From Candidatus Rokubacteria bacterium RIFCSPLOWO2_02_FULL_73_56 (GTDB lineage Bacteria; Methylomirabilota; Methylomirabilia; Rokubacteriales; CSP1-6): a DNA stretch of 37,018 nt. The stretch spans positions 1 to 37,018 of the forward strand of contig MGCF01000132.1 in assembly GCA_001788495.1 (NCBI GenBank), written 5' to 3'. Each line of letters starts with the position of its first letter. Position 1 is the first letter of the stretch. This document shows, one piece after another, positions 28,799 through 36,635 of this stretch. The notes under the pieces are model-generated. The model made no database searches and had not been told where the DNA came from. It saw nothing but the letters and a program-made list of their open reading frames with translations. The position numbers and the translations under genes are program-made.

Positions 28799-28908
28799 GG
28801 CGTGCCGACCGTGAGGCGGACGGCTCCGGGCAGCTCGACGGTCCGGGGGGCGCGCGCGCGCAGCCACTCGGGCCGGCTCCCGGTGCAGTGGACGCGCACG
28901 CGGATCAC
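28795..28908 (-). CDS. Small ORF, 37 aa, between rapZ and the PGI/PMI gene
   Basis: GTG 28908 starts 6 nt after the rapZ stop, and the TGA overlaps the next GTG as GTGA, filling the only gap in this part of the operon. All but one of its 37 sense codons end in G or C. The product (MIRVRVHCTGSRPEWL at the start, VELPGAVRLTVGTP at the end) looks like a short beta-strand pair around a helix, with one cysteine. No family was recognised. It could be a small protein, a coupling ORF or coincidence, since GC-rich DNA is often open in several frames. Confidence 0.4.
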   Translation of the reverse strand: MIRVRVHCTGSRPEWLRARAPRTVELPGAVRLTVGTP

Positions 28909-28914
28909 GGTCCG

Positions 28915-29784
28915 CTACTCTCGCTCCAGGTCGCGGTGGACGACCGTCGGCGTGTAGCCCAGGCCCTCGAGCACCCCCCGGAGCTCCTCCACGAACACGA
29001 CCGACCGGTGGCGCCCGCCCGTGCAGCCGACCGCGACCGTGAGGTACGCCTTGCCCTCCCGCTCGTAGAGCGGCAGGAGGAACTTCAGGAAGTCCGTCAG
29101 GTGGCGCAGGAGCTCCTGCGCCTCCGCGCGCTCCAGGACGAAGACGCGCAGGCGAGGGTCGCGGCCGTCGAGCGGGCGCAGCGCCTCGACGAAGTGCGGG
29201 TTCGGCAGGAAGCGGACGTCGAAGACGAGGTCCGCGTCGTAGGGCGTGCCGTACTTGAAGCCGAAGGAGACCAGCGCGGGCGCGAGCCCGGGGCGCACCG
29301 TCGTGCCTCCGTACAGCTCGACGAGCCGGTCCTTGAGCTGGTGGACCGTGAGCGCGGAGGTGTCGAGCACGCGGTCGGCCACCTCGCGCATGTGCGAGAG
29401 CGCCTTCCGCTCGGCGCGGATCCCGTCGAGCACGCTGCCGTCGCGCGCGAGCGGGTGGCGCCGCCGCGTCTCGCTGTAGCGCCGCACGAGCGCTTCGTCG
29501 CTCGCCTCCATGAACAGGACCTCGACACGGTGCCCCCGCGTGCGCAGCTCGCCGAGCGCGTCGAGCAGGTGCGAGAGGTACTCCCCCTCCCGCACGTCGA
29601 CGCCGAGCGCCACGCGCCGCACCGCCTGCGTGGAGCGCGCGGTCAGGTCGGCGAAGGTCGGGATCAGCGTCGTCGGCAGGTTATCCACGCAGAAGTAGCC
29701 CATGTCCTCGAAGCACTTGATCGCGTAGCTCTTGCCGGCGCCGCTCAGGCCGGTGATGACGACGAAGGCGACCCGCTCGTCCAT
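28915..29784 (-). CDS. rapZ: RapZ/YvcJ family nucleotide-binding RNase adapter
   Basis: A 289-aa P-loop protein with Walker A GLSGAGKS (12-19), the N-terminal kinase-like domain and the C-terminal domain ending in VGCTGGRHRSVVFVEEL, the family signature. In E. coli RapZ delivers the small RNA GlmZ to RNase E and so controls glucosamine-6-phosphate synthase. Bacillus YvcJ also belongs here and links to cell-wall sugar metabolism. No GlmZ-like RNA is visible in the window. ATG 29784 overlaps the rpoN TGA by one base (TGATG). rpoN-rapZ linkage is conserved widely, but the hpf and ptsN genes usually between them are missing here. Confidence 0.93.
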   Translation of the reverse strand: MDERVAFVVITGLSGAGKSYAIKCFEDMGYFCVDNLPTTLIPTFADLTARSTQAVRRVALGVDVREGEYLSHLLDALGELRTRGHRVEVLFMEASDEALVRRYSETRRRHPLARDGSVLDGIRAERKALSHMREVADRVLDTSALTVHQLKDRLVELYGGTTVRPGLAPALVSFGFKYGTPYDADLVFDVRFLPNPHFVEALRPLDGRDPRLRVFVLERAEAQELLRHLTDFLKFLLPLYEREGKAYLTVAVGCTGGRHRSVVFVEELRGVLEGLGYTPTVVHRDLERE

Positions 29785-31247
29785 CACCGCTTGCGCGGGT
29801 TCAGACGGCGCTGGTGCGAGGGCGCGATCCCGAGCTCCTCGCGGTACTTCGCCACCGTCCGCCGCGCGATCGTGAGACTGCGCTCCTTGAGGACCTGGGC
29901 GACCTCCTGGTCCGAGAGGGGCCTGGTGGCGTCCTCGGCGGCGAGGAGGTCCTGGATCATCTTCTTCACGGACACCGACGACACCATCTCGCCGTCGTTG
30001 GAGGCGATGCCGCTGTGGAAGAAGAACTTGAGCTCGAACAGGCCCTGCGGCGTCTCCACGTACTTGTTCGTCGTGACGCGGCTGATCGTCGATTCGTGCA
30101 TCTGGATGTCTTCGCCGACGTCCCGCAGCGACAGCGGCCGCAGGCACGCGAGCCCCTTGTCGAGGAACTCGCGCTGGAACTTGACGATCGACTGGGTCAC
30201 CTTGCGCAGCGTGCGCTGGCGCTGGTCGACCGACTTGATCAGCCAGAGCGCCGAGCGCAGCTTCTGCTCGACGTACGCACGCGCCTCGTCGCCCGAGGAG
30301 CGCAGGAGCGACCGGTACAGCGCGTTCACCCGGAGCCGCGGGATCCCCTCGTCGTTGAGGACGACCGTGTACTCGCTGCCGAGCTTGTGGACGAAGACGT
30401 CCGGCACGATGTACCGCGAGTCGTTGACGCCGAACCGGCGGCCGGGCCGGGGCTCGAGCCCCATGATCTCCTCGATCGACTCCATGATCCGGTCCAGCGG
30501 GAGGCGGACGGCGCGCGCGATCTCCGCGTAGCGCCGGCGGCTCAGGTCCTCGAAGTGCTGCTCGATGATCTCGACGGTGACCGGGTCCACCGGCGGGTTG
30601 GCCGCGAGCTGGAGGAGCAGGCACTCCGGGATGCTCCGGGCGGCGACGCCGTTGGGGTCGAACTTCTGCACGATCGTGGTCAGCACGCGCTCGACCTCGG
30701 CGGCCGTCGTCGCGCACCGCTGGGCGACCTCCTCGAGCTCCGCGCGCAGGTAGCCGTCCTCGTCGAGGTTGCCGATGATCTCGGTGCCGATCCGCCGCTC
30801 GCGCGGGTCCTCCGTCGCGAAGCGGAGCTGCTCGTCGAGGTGGTCGGCGAGCGACGTCGTGGACCGGGCGAGGTTCTCGAAGGGCAGGTCCTCGCGGTCC
30901 TCCTGGGCCACGAGCGAGCGCTCCTCGTGGTCGTCGAACATCACCGCGTTCAGGTCGAAGGGCAGCTCGTCCGTCTCCCGCTCGGCGGCCGGCGGCGGCT
31001 CGGTCGCGAGCGCCTCCACGGCGGGCGCGGGCGCGGCGTCCGGCGCGGGCGCGCCGTCCGCGCCCTCGGGCGCGTCGGCGGTCTCGGGCGTGACCTCCTC
31101 GAGCAGCGGGTTCTCGAGCAGCTCCTTCTGGACGACCTCCTGCAGCTCGAGCGTGGAGAGCTGCAGGAGCTGGATCGCCTGCTGCAGCAGCGGGGTCATC
31201 ACGACCCGCTGGGTCATCTTCGCGACGAGCCGGGGTTCCATGGCCAC
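29784..31247 (-). CDS. rpoN: RNA polymerase sigma-54 factor
   Basis: A 487-aa sigma54. Region I is the Gln/Leu-rich QRVVMTPLLQQAIQLLQLSTLELQE at about 13-37, where enhancer-binding proteins act. Region II is acidic (about 60-115). The core-binding and DNA-binding region III ends with the RpoN box ARRTVAKYRE (461-470), which reads the -24 element. GTG 31247 is favoured because GGGGGAG lies 8 nt upstream; ATG 31241 is the alternative. It sits 17 nt after lptB in the conserved lptB-rpoN order. A -24/-12 element occurs upstream of the operon's lptC. Confidence 0.96.
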   Translation of the reverse strand: MAMEPRLVAKMTQRVVMTPLLQQAIQLLQLSTLELQEVVQKELLENPLLEEVTPETADAPEGADGAPAPDAAPAPAVEALATEPPPAAERETDELPFDLNAVMFDDHEERSLVAQEDREDLPFENLARSTTSLADHLDEQLRFATEDPRERRIGTEIIGNLDEDGYLRAELEEVAQRCATTAAEVERVLTTIVQKFDPNGVAARSIPECLLLQLAANPPVDPVTVEIIEQHFEDLSRRRYAEIARAVRLPLDRIMESIEEIMGLEPRPGRRFGVNDSRYIVPDVFVHKLGSEYTVVLNDEGIPRLRVNALYRSLLRSSGDEARAYVEQKLRSALWLIKSVDQRQRTLRKVTQSIVKFQREFLDKGLACLRPLSLRDVGEDIQMHESTISRVTTNKYVETPQGLFELKFFFHSGIASNDGEMVSSVSVKKMIQDLLAAEDATRPLSDQEVAQVLKERSLTIARRTVAKYREELGIAPSHQRRLNPRKR

Positions 31248-31264
31248 GGCGGCGGCTCCCCCGG

Positions 31265-31987
31265 CTAGAGCGCGAACCGGTCGCCCAGGTAGATCTCCCG
31301 GGCCACGGAGTTGTTGGCGATCTCGCTGGCCGTCCCGGACACCAGGATCCTGCCGTCGTAGAGGATGTAGGCGCGATCCGTGATGGCGAGCGTCTCGCGG
31401 ACGTTGTGGTCGGTGATGAGGATGCCGATGCCCTTCGCGCGCAGCCGCCCCACGATCTCCTGGATGTCGCCGATGGCGATCGGGTCGATGCCGGTGAAGG
31501 GCTCGTCGAGGAGTAGGTACTGCGGCGACGTGACGAGGGCGCGGGTGATCTCGAGGCGCCGCCGCTCGCCGCCGGAGAGCGTGTACGCGGGGTACGGCGC
31601 GAGCGCGGTGAGGTCCAGCTCGGCGAGCAGCTCGCGCGCGCGCGCGCGCCGCTCGGCGCCGCTGAGGTCCAGCGTCTCCAGGATGGCCAGCAGGTTCTCC
31701 TCGACGGTGAGCTTGCGGAAAACCGAGGACTCCTGCGGGAGGTAGCCGACGCCCATCCGGCAGCGCTGGTACATGGGCAGGCCCGTGATCTCCTCGCCCT
31801 CGAGGAAGATCCGGCCGCCCTCCGCCGGCAGCAGGCCGACCATCATGTAGAAGGACGTGGTCTTCCCCGCCCCGTTGGGGCCGAGCAGGCCCACGACCTC
31901 ACCACGCTGGATGTCGAGCGACACGTTGTCGACGACCTTGCGCTGCTTGAACCACTTGACGAGCCCCTGGGCGACCAGGCCTTCCAT
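31265..31987 (-). CDS. lptB: LPS export ABC transporter ATPase LptB
   Basis: A 240-aa ABC ATPase that powers LPS extraction and bridge transport as an LptB2 dimer with LptF and LptG. Walker A is GPNGAGKT (36-43), the signature is LSGGE (137-141), and Walker B with the catalytic glutamate-type residue is LLLDEP (D161, E162). FTGIDPIAIGDIQ and the switch histidine in ITDHNVRETL are diagnostic of LptB against other ABC ATPases. The start is ATG 31987, 12 nt after lptA. Its permease partner in this genome is a fused LptF-LptG encoded at 19930-22290. Confidence 0.97.
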   Translation of the reverse strand: MEGLVAQGLVKWFKQRKVVDNVSLDIQRGEVVGLLGPNGAGKTTSFYMMVGLLPAEGGRIFLEGEEITGLPMYQRCRMGVGYLPQESSVFRKLTVEENLLAILETLDLSGAERRARARELLAELDLTALAPYPAYTLSGGERRRLEITRALVTSPQYLLLDEPFTGIDPIAIGDIQEIVGRLRAKGIGILITDHNVRETLAITDRAYILYDGRILVSGTASEIANNSVAREIYLGDRFAL

Positions 31988-31999
31988 GGCTCGACGCCC

Positions 32000-32566
32000 T
32001 CAGTTCTTGCAGCCGCCCGCCGGGCGCTTCGGGCCGGCGGCGTCGCTCTTGCCGTCGCGGGGGTAGAAGATGGCCTTGACGCGCGCCTGCTTGCCCCCCT
32101 CGACGACCGAGCGGTCCTGGGAGAGATAGATCGTGATCGTGTCGCCGCTGACGAGGTTGTCTTCCTGCCAGACGCGCGCGTTGCCGAGCAGGACCACGCG
32201 CTGCTCGAGGTCGGAGTACTCGGCGCGCCGGGCCGTCGCCGTGCGGCAGTCCTTCGTGATGATCCGCACGGCCCCGGTGGACACCGTCCGGAGGACGCGC
32301 TCGCCCTTCTCGTCGAGGTAGACCTCCATGCGGTCGGCGTACTGGACGGAGTTGTCCTGGCGGGCGACGACGTTGCCGGTGAAGATGACGAGGCCTTCCT
32401 TGCCGAAGCGCTCCATCTTGTCGGCGTCGATGGTGAGGGGTTGGCTCCGGTCGTCCTTCGCCTTGGCGCCCGCGCGGGCCGGCGCCTGGCCGCCGGCGGG
32501 CGCGGCCGCCAGGGCGAGCAGCCCGGCGGCGAGGAGCGCCAGCAGCGCGGTGGGGCGCGGGCTCAC
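32000..32566 (-). CDS. lptA: LPS transport periplasmic bridge protein LptA
   Basis: A 188-aa OstA/LptA-family protein. A signal peptide (residues 1 to about 26, LLALLAAGLLALAAAPA) is followed by a basic spacer. The beta-jellyroll begins PLTIDADKMERF and continues VIFTGNVVARQDN, then the ARRAEYSDLEQRVVLLGNARVW repeat-like strand pattern. It polymerises or bridges between LptC and LptD to carry LPS across the periplasm. The start is GTG 32566, overlapping the lptC stop (GTGA). The C-terminal tail is basic and ends in a lone Cys-Lys-Asn, which is unusual. lptD is not in the window. Confidence 0.9.
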   Translation of the reverse strand: MSPRPTALLALLAAGLLALAAAPAGGQAPARAGAKAKDDRSQPLTIDADKMERFGKEGLVIFTGNVVARQDNSVQYADRMEVYLDEKGERVLRTVSTGAVRIITKDCRTATARRAEYSDLEQRVVLLGNARVWQEDNLVSGDTITIYLSQDRSVVEGGKQARVKAIFYPRDGKSDAAGPKRPAGGCKN

Positions 32567-33129
32567 GGCCGCCCCCTGGCGAACGTCGCGCGCACCCGGC
32601 CCTGGAGCGTGGTGACCTCGTCGCCCATCCGCACGTCGAGCGCGGTGCCGTTCACGACGGCGCCTTCGCGCGACAGGCGGACCGGCGCGTCCGTCCAGAT
32701 CCGGCGCTCCTGGCCCTGCCAGCGCAGCACGCTCGTCTCCAGGCGCATGCCGTCGCTCGAGGTCAGGACCACGTTGCTGCGGATCTCCACGTTCCTGGAC
32801 GCCTCGTAGAGGTCTCCCTCGTCGCCGACGATCGTCCACGCGCGGTCGCGCTCGAACACGTTCACCGAGACCTTCCGGAGGTGCGTCCGTCCCTCGCCCT
32901 CGTAGAGCAGCGCCTGCTCGGCCTTGAGGCGCCAGCGCACGCCCTGGGTCACCTCCTCGATCTCGGCCTCCTTGATCCTGAGGTCGGCCCGCGTGACCTC
33001 GGGGCCGGTCGGCTCCACCCGGGCCAGGCGGCTCTTCACGACCAGGGTCCCGGCCACGACCAGCACGAACGCCGCGACGATTCCGAGAATCGCCCGCGCG
33101 GCCCGTTTGGCGGATTTATTTGATTTCAT
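32563..33129 (-). CDS. lptC: LPS export protein LptC
   Basis: A 188-aa bitopic protein: a short Lys/Arg-rich cytoplasmic start, one TM helix (about 12-31, AILGIVAAFVLVVAGTLVV), then a periplasmic LptC jellyroll with GVRWRLKAEQALLY and RNVEIRSNVVLTSSDGMRLETS. It receives LPS from LptBFG and passes it to LptA. The start is ATG 33129. The 79-nt spacer upstream carries a sigma54-like element but no kdsC gene, which in many Gram-negative genomes sits just before lptC. It overlaps lptA by 4 nt. Confidence 0.9.
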   Translation of the reverse strand: MKSNKSAKRAARAILGIVAAFVLVVAGTLVVKSRLARVEPTGPEVTRADLRIKEAEIEEVTQGVRWRLKAEQALLYEGEGRTHLRKVSVNVFERDRAWTIVGDEGDLYEASRNVEIRSNVVLTSSDGMRLETSVLRWQGQERRIWTDAPVRLSREGAVVNGTALDVRMGDEVTTLQGRVRATFARGRP

Positions 33130-33146
33130 GGGAATTCATCGCCCTG

Positions 33147-33162
33147 TGCAAATTCGGTACCA
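33147..33162 (-). promoter_or_regulatory. Candidate sigma54 (-24/-12) promoter before lptC
   Basis: On the minus strand TGGTACCGAATTTGCA matches the sigma54 pattern TGGYACRN4TTGCW at every specified position except R, with the invariant GG and GC correctly spaced. It lies in the spacer before lptC-lptA-lptB-rpoN. Initiation would be near 33136, only about 7 nt before the lptC ATG. That is a weakness unless the transcript is nearly leaderless. Confidence 0.4.
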
Positions 33163-33208
33163 GCAGCCTATCACAGCCCGCCGGGAGCGGGAAGGGAAAA
33201 CGCCCGGG

Positions 33209-34180
33209 CTAGACGATCTTGGCGCGGAGGATGTCGTGCAGGTGGATGACGCCGGCCGGGCGACCGTCGTCGGCGACGATCACGAGGCTCGTGATCATCC
33301 AGGACTCCATCACCTCGAGGGCCTTGGCGGCGAGCTCGTCGGCGCGGATGGTCTTGGGCTGCCGGCTGGCCGCGTCGCCGGCGCGGACGCCGGCGATCGA
33401 GGTCTCCCGCAGCTGGAGCCGGCGCAGGTCGCCGTCGGTGAGCACCCCGGCGAGCCGACCGGCCGCGTCCACGACCGTGGTCATGCCGAGGCGCTTCTTC
33501 GTCATCTCGCCGATGGCGTCGCGGAGCGGCGTCGTCTCGGCGACGCGCGGCACCGCGTCGCCCGTGTGCATGAGGTCGCTCACCCGGAACAGCGCCCGCC
33601 AGCCGAGGGTGCCGCGGGGGTGGAGCGCCGCGTAGTCCTCGGGCCGCAGGCCGCGCAGCTCGAGCAGCACCATGGCCAGGGCGTCGCCCATCGCGAGGGC
33701 CGCGGTCGTGCTGGAGGTCGGCGCGAGGTTCATCGGGCACGCCTCCTCGGCGACGCTCACGTCGAGCACCACCTCGGCCTGCCGCGCGAGCGTGGAGGAC
33801 GGGTTGCCGGTCAGGAGCAGGATCGGCACGCCGAGCCGCTTGAGCGGCGGCAGGATCGCGAGGACCTCGTCGGTCTCCCCGGAGTTGGACAGCGCGAGCA
33901 CGACGTCGCCGCGCGCGACCATCCCGACGTCCCCGTGCACCCCCTCGGCCGGGTGCAGGAAGTACGCGGGCGTGCCCGTCGAGGCGAGCGTGGCCGCGAT
34001 CTTCCGGCCGACGAGGCCCGACTTGCCCATCCCCGTGACGATCACGCGGCCGCGGCAGCCGTGGAGCAGCTCGACGGCGCGGTCGAACCGCTCGTCGAGC
34101 TTCGCGACGAGCCCGAGGATCGCGTCCGCCTCCAGGCGGAAGACGCGCTCGGCGAGGCGGCGGAGGTCGGGCGCGCTCAC
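33209..34180 (-). CDS. kdsD: Arabinose-5-phosphate isomerase (KdsD/GutQ family)
   Basis: A 323-aa enzyme interconverting ribulose 5-phosphate and arabinose 5-phosphate, the first step of Kdo synthesis. The N-terminal SIS domain has VTGMGKSGLVGRKIAATLASTG (48-69), HPAEGVHGDVG and LSNSGETDE. Two CBS motifs occupy about 205-323 (SDLMHTGDAVPRV, and GVIHLHDILRA at the end). The start is GTG 34180, overlapping the kdsA stop as GTGA. Next to kdsA this supports a Kdo role rather than sugar-alcohol use (GutQ). The following kdsC phosphatase is absent from this locus. Confidence 0.94.
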   Translation of the reverse strand: MSAPDLRRLAERVFRLEADAILGLVAKLDERFDRAVELLHGCRGRVIVTGMGKSGLVGRKIAATLASTGTPAYFLHPAEGVHGDVGMVARGDVVLALSNSGETDEVLAILPPLKRLGVPILLLTGNPSSTLARQAEVVLDVSVAEEACPMNLAPTSSTTAALAMGDALAMVLLELRGLRPEDYAALHPRGTLGWRALFRVSDLMHTGDAVPRVAETTPLRDAIGEMTKKRLGMTTVVDAAGRLAGVLTDGDLRRLQLRETSIAGVRAGDAASRQPKTIRADELAAKALEVMESWMITSLVIVADDGRPAGVIHLHDILRAKIV

Positions 34181-35028
34181 GCCCGCACCGCCCGGTCGAT
34201 CGCCGTGACCTCGGCGAGGAGCCGCGGGAGGTCGTCGATGCGGAGCATGTTGGGCCCGTCCGAGAGCGGGCGGCCGTCGGCCAGCGTGCGATCGGGGTCC
34301 TCGTGCATCTCCAGGAACAGCGCGTCGATCCCGAACGCGACCGCGGCGCGGGCGAGCGCGGGCACGTACTTCCGCTCGCCGCCGGAGCGGTCGCCCGCGC
34401 CGCCGGGGAGCTGCACCGCGTGCGTCGCGTCGAAGACGACCGGGAAGCCGAGCGCCCGCATGTCGAGCAGCCCGCGCATGTCCACGACGAGGTTGTGGTA
34501 GCCGAACGACGTCCCCCGCTCGGTCAGCAGGATCGCCCGGTTGCCGGTCGACAGGATCTTGTCCGCGACGTTCCGCATGTCGCCGGGCGCGAGGAACTGG
34601 CCCTTCTTGACGTTGACGGGCCTGCCGGTCCGCGCGGCGGCCACGACGAGGTCGGTCTGGCGGCAGAGGAACGCCGGGATCTGCAGCACGTCGAGCACCT
34701 CCGCCGCCGGCCCGACCTCGGACACCTGGTGGACGTCCGACAGCACCGGCACACCGACCCGCTCGCGGACCTTGCGCAGGATGCGCAGCCCCGCGCTGAG
34801 GCCGGGGCCCCGGTAGCCGTGGATCGACGAGCGGTTGGCCTTGTCGTAGGACGACTTGTAGACGAACGGGACGTGGTGCTCGGCCGCGATCGCCGCGAGA
34901 CGCTCGGCCGTCAGCAGCGCGTGCTTCTCGTCCTCGATCGCGCACGGCCCGCCGATCAGCACGAGCGGGTGACCGCCCCCCACGGGGATCGAGCCGACGC
35001 GCACGACGGCGGGGCGGCGGTCGGTCAT
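34177..35028 (-). CDS. kdsA: 3-deoxy-8-phosphooctulonate (Kdo-8-P) synthase
   Basis: A 283-aa enzyme condensing PEP with arabinose 5-phosphate. Motifs: [68 protein letters not shown] and [13 protein letters not shown]29 in GGPCAIED takes the place of the Asn found in metal-independent E. coli KdsA. With the His of DATHAVQ, the Glu of FLEMHEDP and the Asp of SDGPNML it would complete the metal site of the metal-dependent class (Aquifex type). ATG 35028 overlaps the pyrG stop (ATGA). It acts upstream of CMP-Kdo formation, for which PyrG supplies CTP. Confidence 0.96.
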   Translation of the reverse strand: MTDRRPAVVRVGSIPVGGGHPLVLIGGPCAIEDEKHALLTAERLAAIAAEHHVPFVYKSSYDKANRSSIHGYRGPGLSAGLRILRKVRERVGVPVLSDVHQVSEVGPAAEVLDVLQIPAFLCRQTDLVVAAARTGRPVNVKKGQFLAPGDMRNVADKILSTGNRAILLTERGTSFGYHNLVVDMRGLLDMRALGFPVVFDATHAVQLPGGAGDRSGGERKYVPALARAAVAFGIDALFLEMHEDPDRTLADGRPLSDGPNMLRIDDLPRLLAEVTAIDRAVRA

Positions 35029-36635
35029 GCGGCGCCGGCGTGCTCGAGCGCCGCCCGGACGAACCCCGCGAAGAGCGGGTGCGGGTCCCAGGGCCGCGAG
35101 CGGAACTCCGGGTGGAACTGCCCGGCGACGAAGTAGGGGTGCTCCGGGATCTCGATGATCTCGACCAGCTGCTTCTCGGCCCAGACGCCCGAGACGCGGA
35201 GCCCGTTCTTCTCCAGACGCGGCAGGTAGTCGTTGTTCACCTCGTAGCGGTGGCGGTGGCGCTCCTGGATGATCCCCTGCCCGTAGAGCCGCGAGGCCAG
35301 GCTGCCCTCGGCCAGCACGACCGGGTACAGGCCGAGCCGCATCGTGCCGCCCTTGTCGGCGACCCTGCGCTGCTCCGGGAGGAGGTCGATCACCGGGTGC
35401 GGCGCGGCCGCGTCGAACTCGGCGGAGTTCGCGCCCGCCAGGCCGCAGACGTGCCGCGCGTACTCGATGACCGCGCACTGCATCCCGAGGCAGATCCCGA
35501 AGAACGGCACGCGGCGCTCGCGCGCGTGGCGCACGGCCTCGATCTTGCCCTCGATGCCCCGGTCGCCGAAGCCCCCCGGCACCAGCACGCCGTGGACGTC
35601 GGCGAACTGCGCCGCGGCGCCGTCGCGCTCGATCGCCTCGGCGTCCACCCAGCGCACGTCCACGCGCGCCTCGTTCGCGATCCCGCCGTGGGTCAGCGCC
35701 TCGGCGAGGCTCTTGTAGGAGTCCTTGAGGTCGAGGTACTTGCCGACGACCGCGATGCGGGTCTCGGCGCTCGGCGACTTCACCCGGCGCACCACGTCCT
35801 CCCATCGCGCGAGGTCGGTCGGGCGCGGCTCGAGCCCGAGCAGCTTCGAGACGATGTCGTCGAGGCCCTCGCGGTGGAACACGAGCGGCACCTCGTAGAT
35901 GGTCTCGACGTCCTTGGCGGTGATGACGGCCTCCTCCTCGACGTCGCAGAAGAGCGCGATCTTCGACTTGATCCCGGGCGGCAGGTAGCGGTCCGTCCGG
36001 CAGAGCAGGATGTCGGGCTGGATCCCGATCGCGCGCAGCTCCTTGACCGAGTGCTGGGTCGCCTTGGTCTTCAGCTCGGAGGCCGCCTGCATGAACGGCA
36101 CGAGCGTGAGGTGGACGTAGATCACGTTCTCGCGGCCGACGTCCTTCTTGAACTGGCGGATCGCCTCGAGGAACGGCAGGCCCTCGATGTCGCCCACGGT
36201 GCCGCCGACCTCGACGATGACCACGTCGGTGTCGTGCGCGACCCGGCGAATCGCCGCCTTGATCTCGTCCGTGATGTGCGGGATCACCTGGACGGTGCGG
36301 CCGAGGTAGTCGCCGCGCCGCTCCTTCTGGATCACGGAGAAGTACACCTTCCCCGTCGTCACGTTGTGGTCCCGCGTCACGCGCCGCGAGGTGAAGCGCT
36401 CGTAGTGTCCGAGGTCGAGGTCCGTCTCGCCGCCGTCGTCGGTCACGAACACCTCGCCGTGCTGGTACGGGCTCATCGTGCCGGCGTCGACGTTGATGTA
36501 CGGGTCCATCTTCTGCAGCGTGACCCGGAAGCCGCGCGCCTCCAGGAGTGACCCGATCGAGGCGGCCGCGAGCCCCTTGCCGAGCGAGGACACGACGCCC
36601 CCGGTCACGAAGATGAATTTCGGGGCCAAGATCAT
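35025..36635 (-). CDS. pyrG: CTP synthase
   Basis: A 536-aa amidotransferase converting UTP to CTP. The synthetase domain opens with [22 protein letters not shown] (P-loop) and contains [23 protein letters not shown] and [11 protein letters not shown]. The class I glutaminase domain has VPGGFGDRG, the nucleophile in [12 protein letters not shown] and the HPE in [12 protein letters not shown]. The start is uncertain. ATG 36635 overlaps the upstream stop as ATGA, in keeping with this operon, but the AAGGAGG ribosome site touches it directly. TTG 36629, two codons downstream, has the ideal 6-nt spacing. Confidence 0.97.
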   Translation of the reverse strand: MILAPKFIFVTGGVVSSLGKGLAAASIGSLLEARGFRVTLQKMDPYINVDAGTMSPYQHGEVFVTDDGGETDLDLGHYERFTSRRVTRDHNVTTGKVYFSVIQKERRGDYLGRTVQVIPHITDEIKAAIRRVAHDTDVVIVEVGGTVGDIEGLPFLEAIRQFKKDVGRENVIYVHLTLVPFMQAASELKTKATQHSVKELRAIGIQPDILLCRTDRYLPPGIKSKIALFCDVEEEAVITAKDVETIYEVPLVFHREGLDDIVSKLLGLEPRPTDLARWEDVVRRVKSPSAETRIAVVGKYLDLKDSYKSLAEALTHGGIANEARVDVRWVDAEAIERDGAAAQFADVHGVLVPGGFGDRGIEGKIEAVRHARERRVPFFGICLGMQCAVIEYARHVCGLAGANSAEFDAAAPHPVIDLLPEQRRVADKGGTMRLGLYPVVLAEGSLASRLYGQGIIQERHRHRYEVNNDYLPRLEKNGLRVSGVWAEKQLVEIIEIPEHPYFVAGQFHPEFRSRPWDPHPLFAGFVRAALEHAGAA

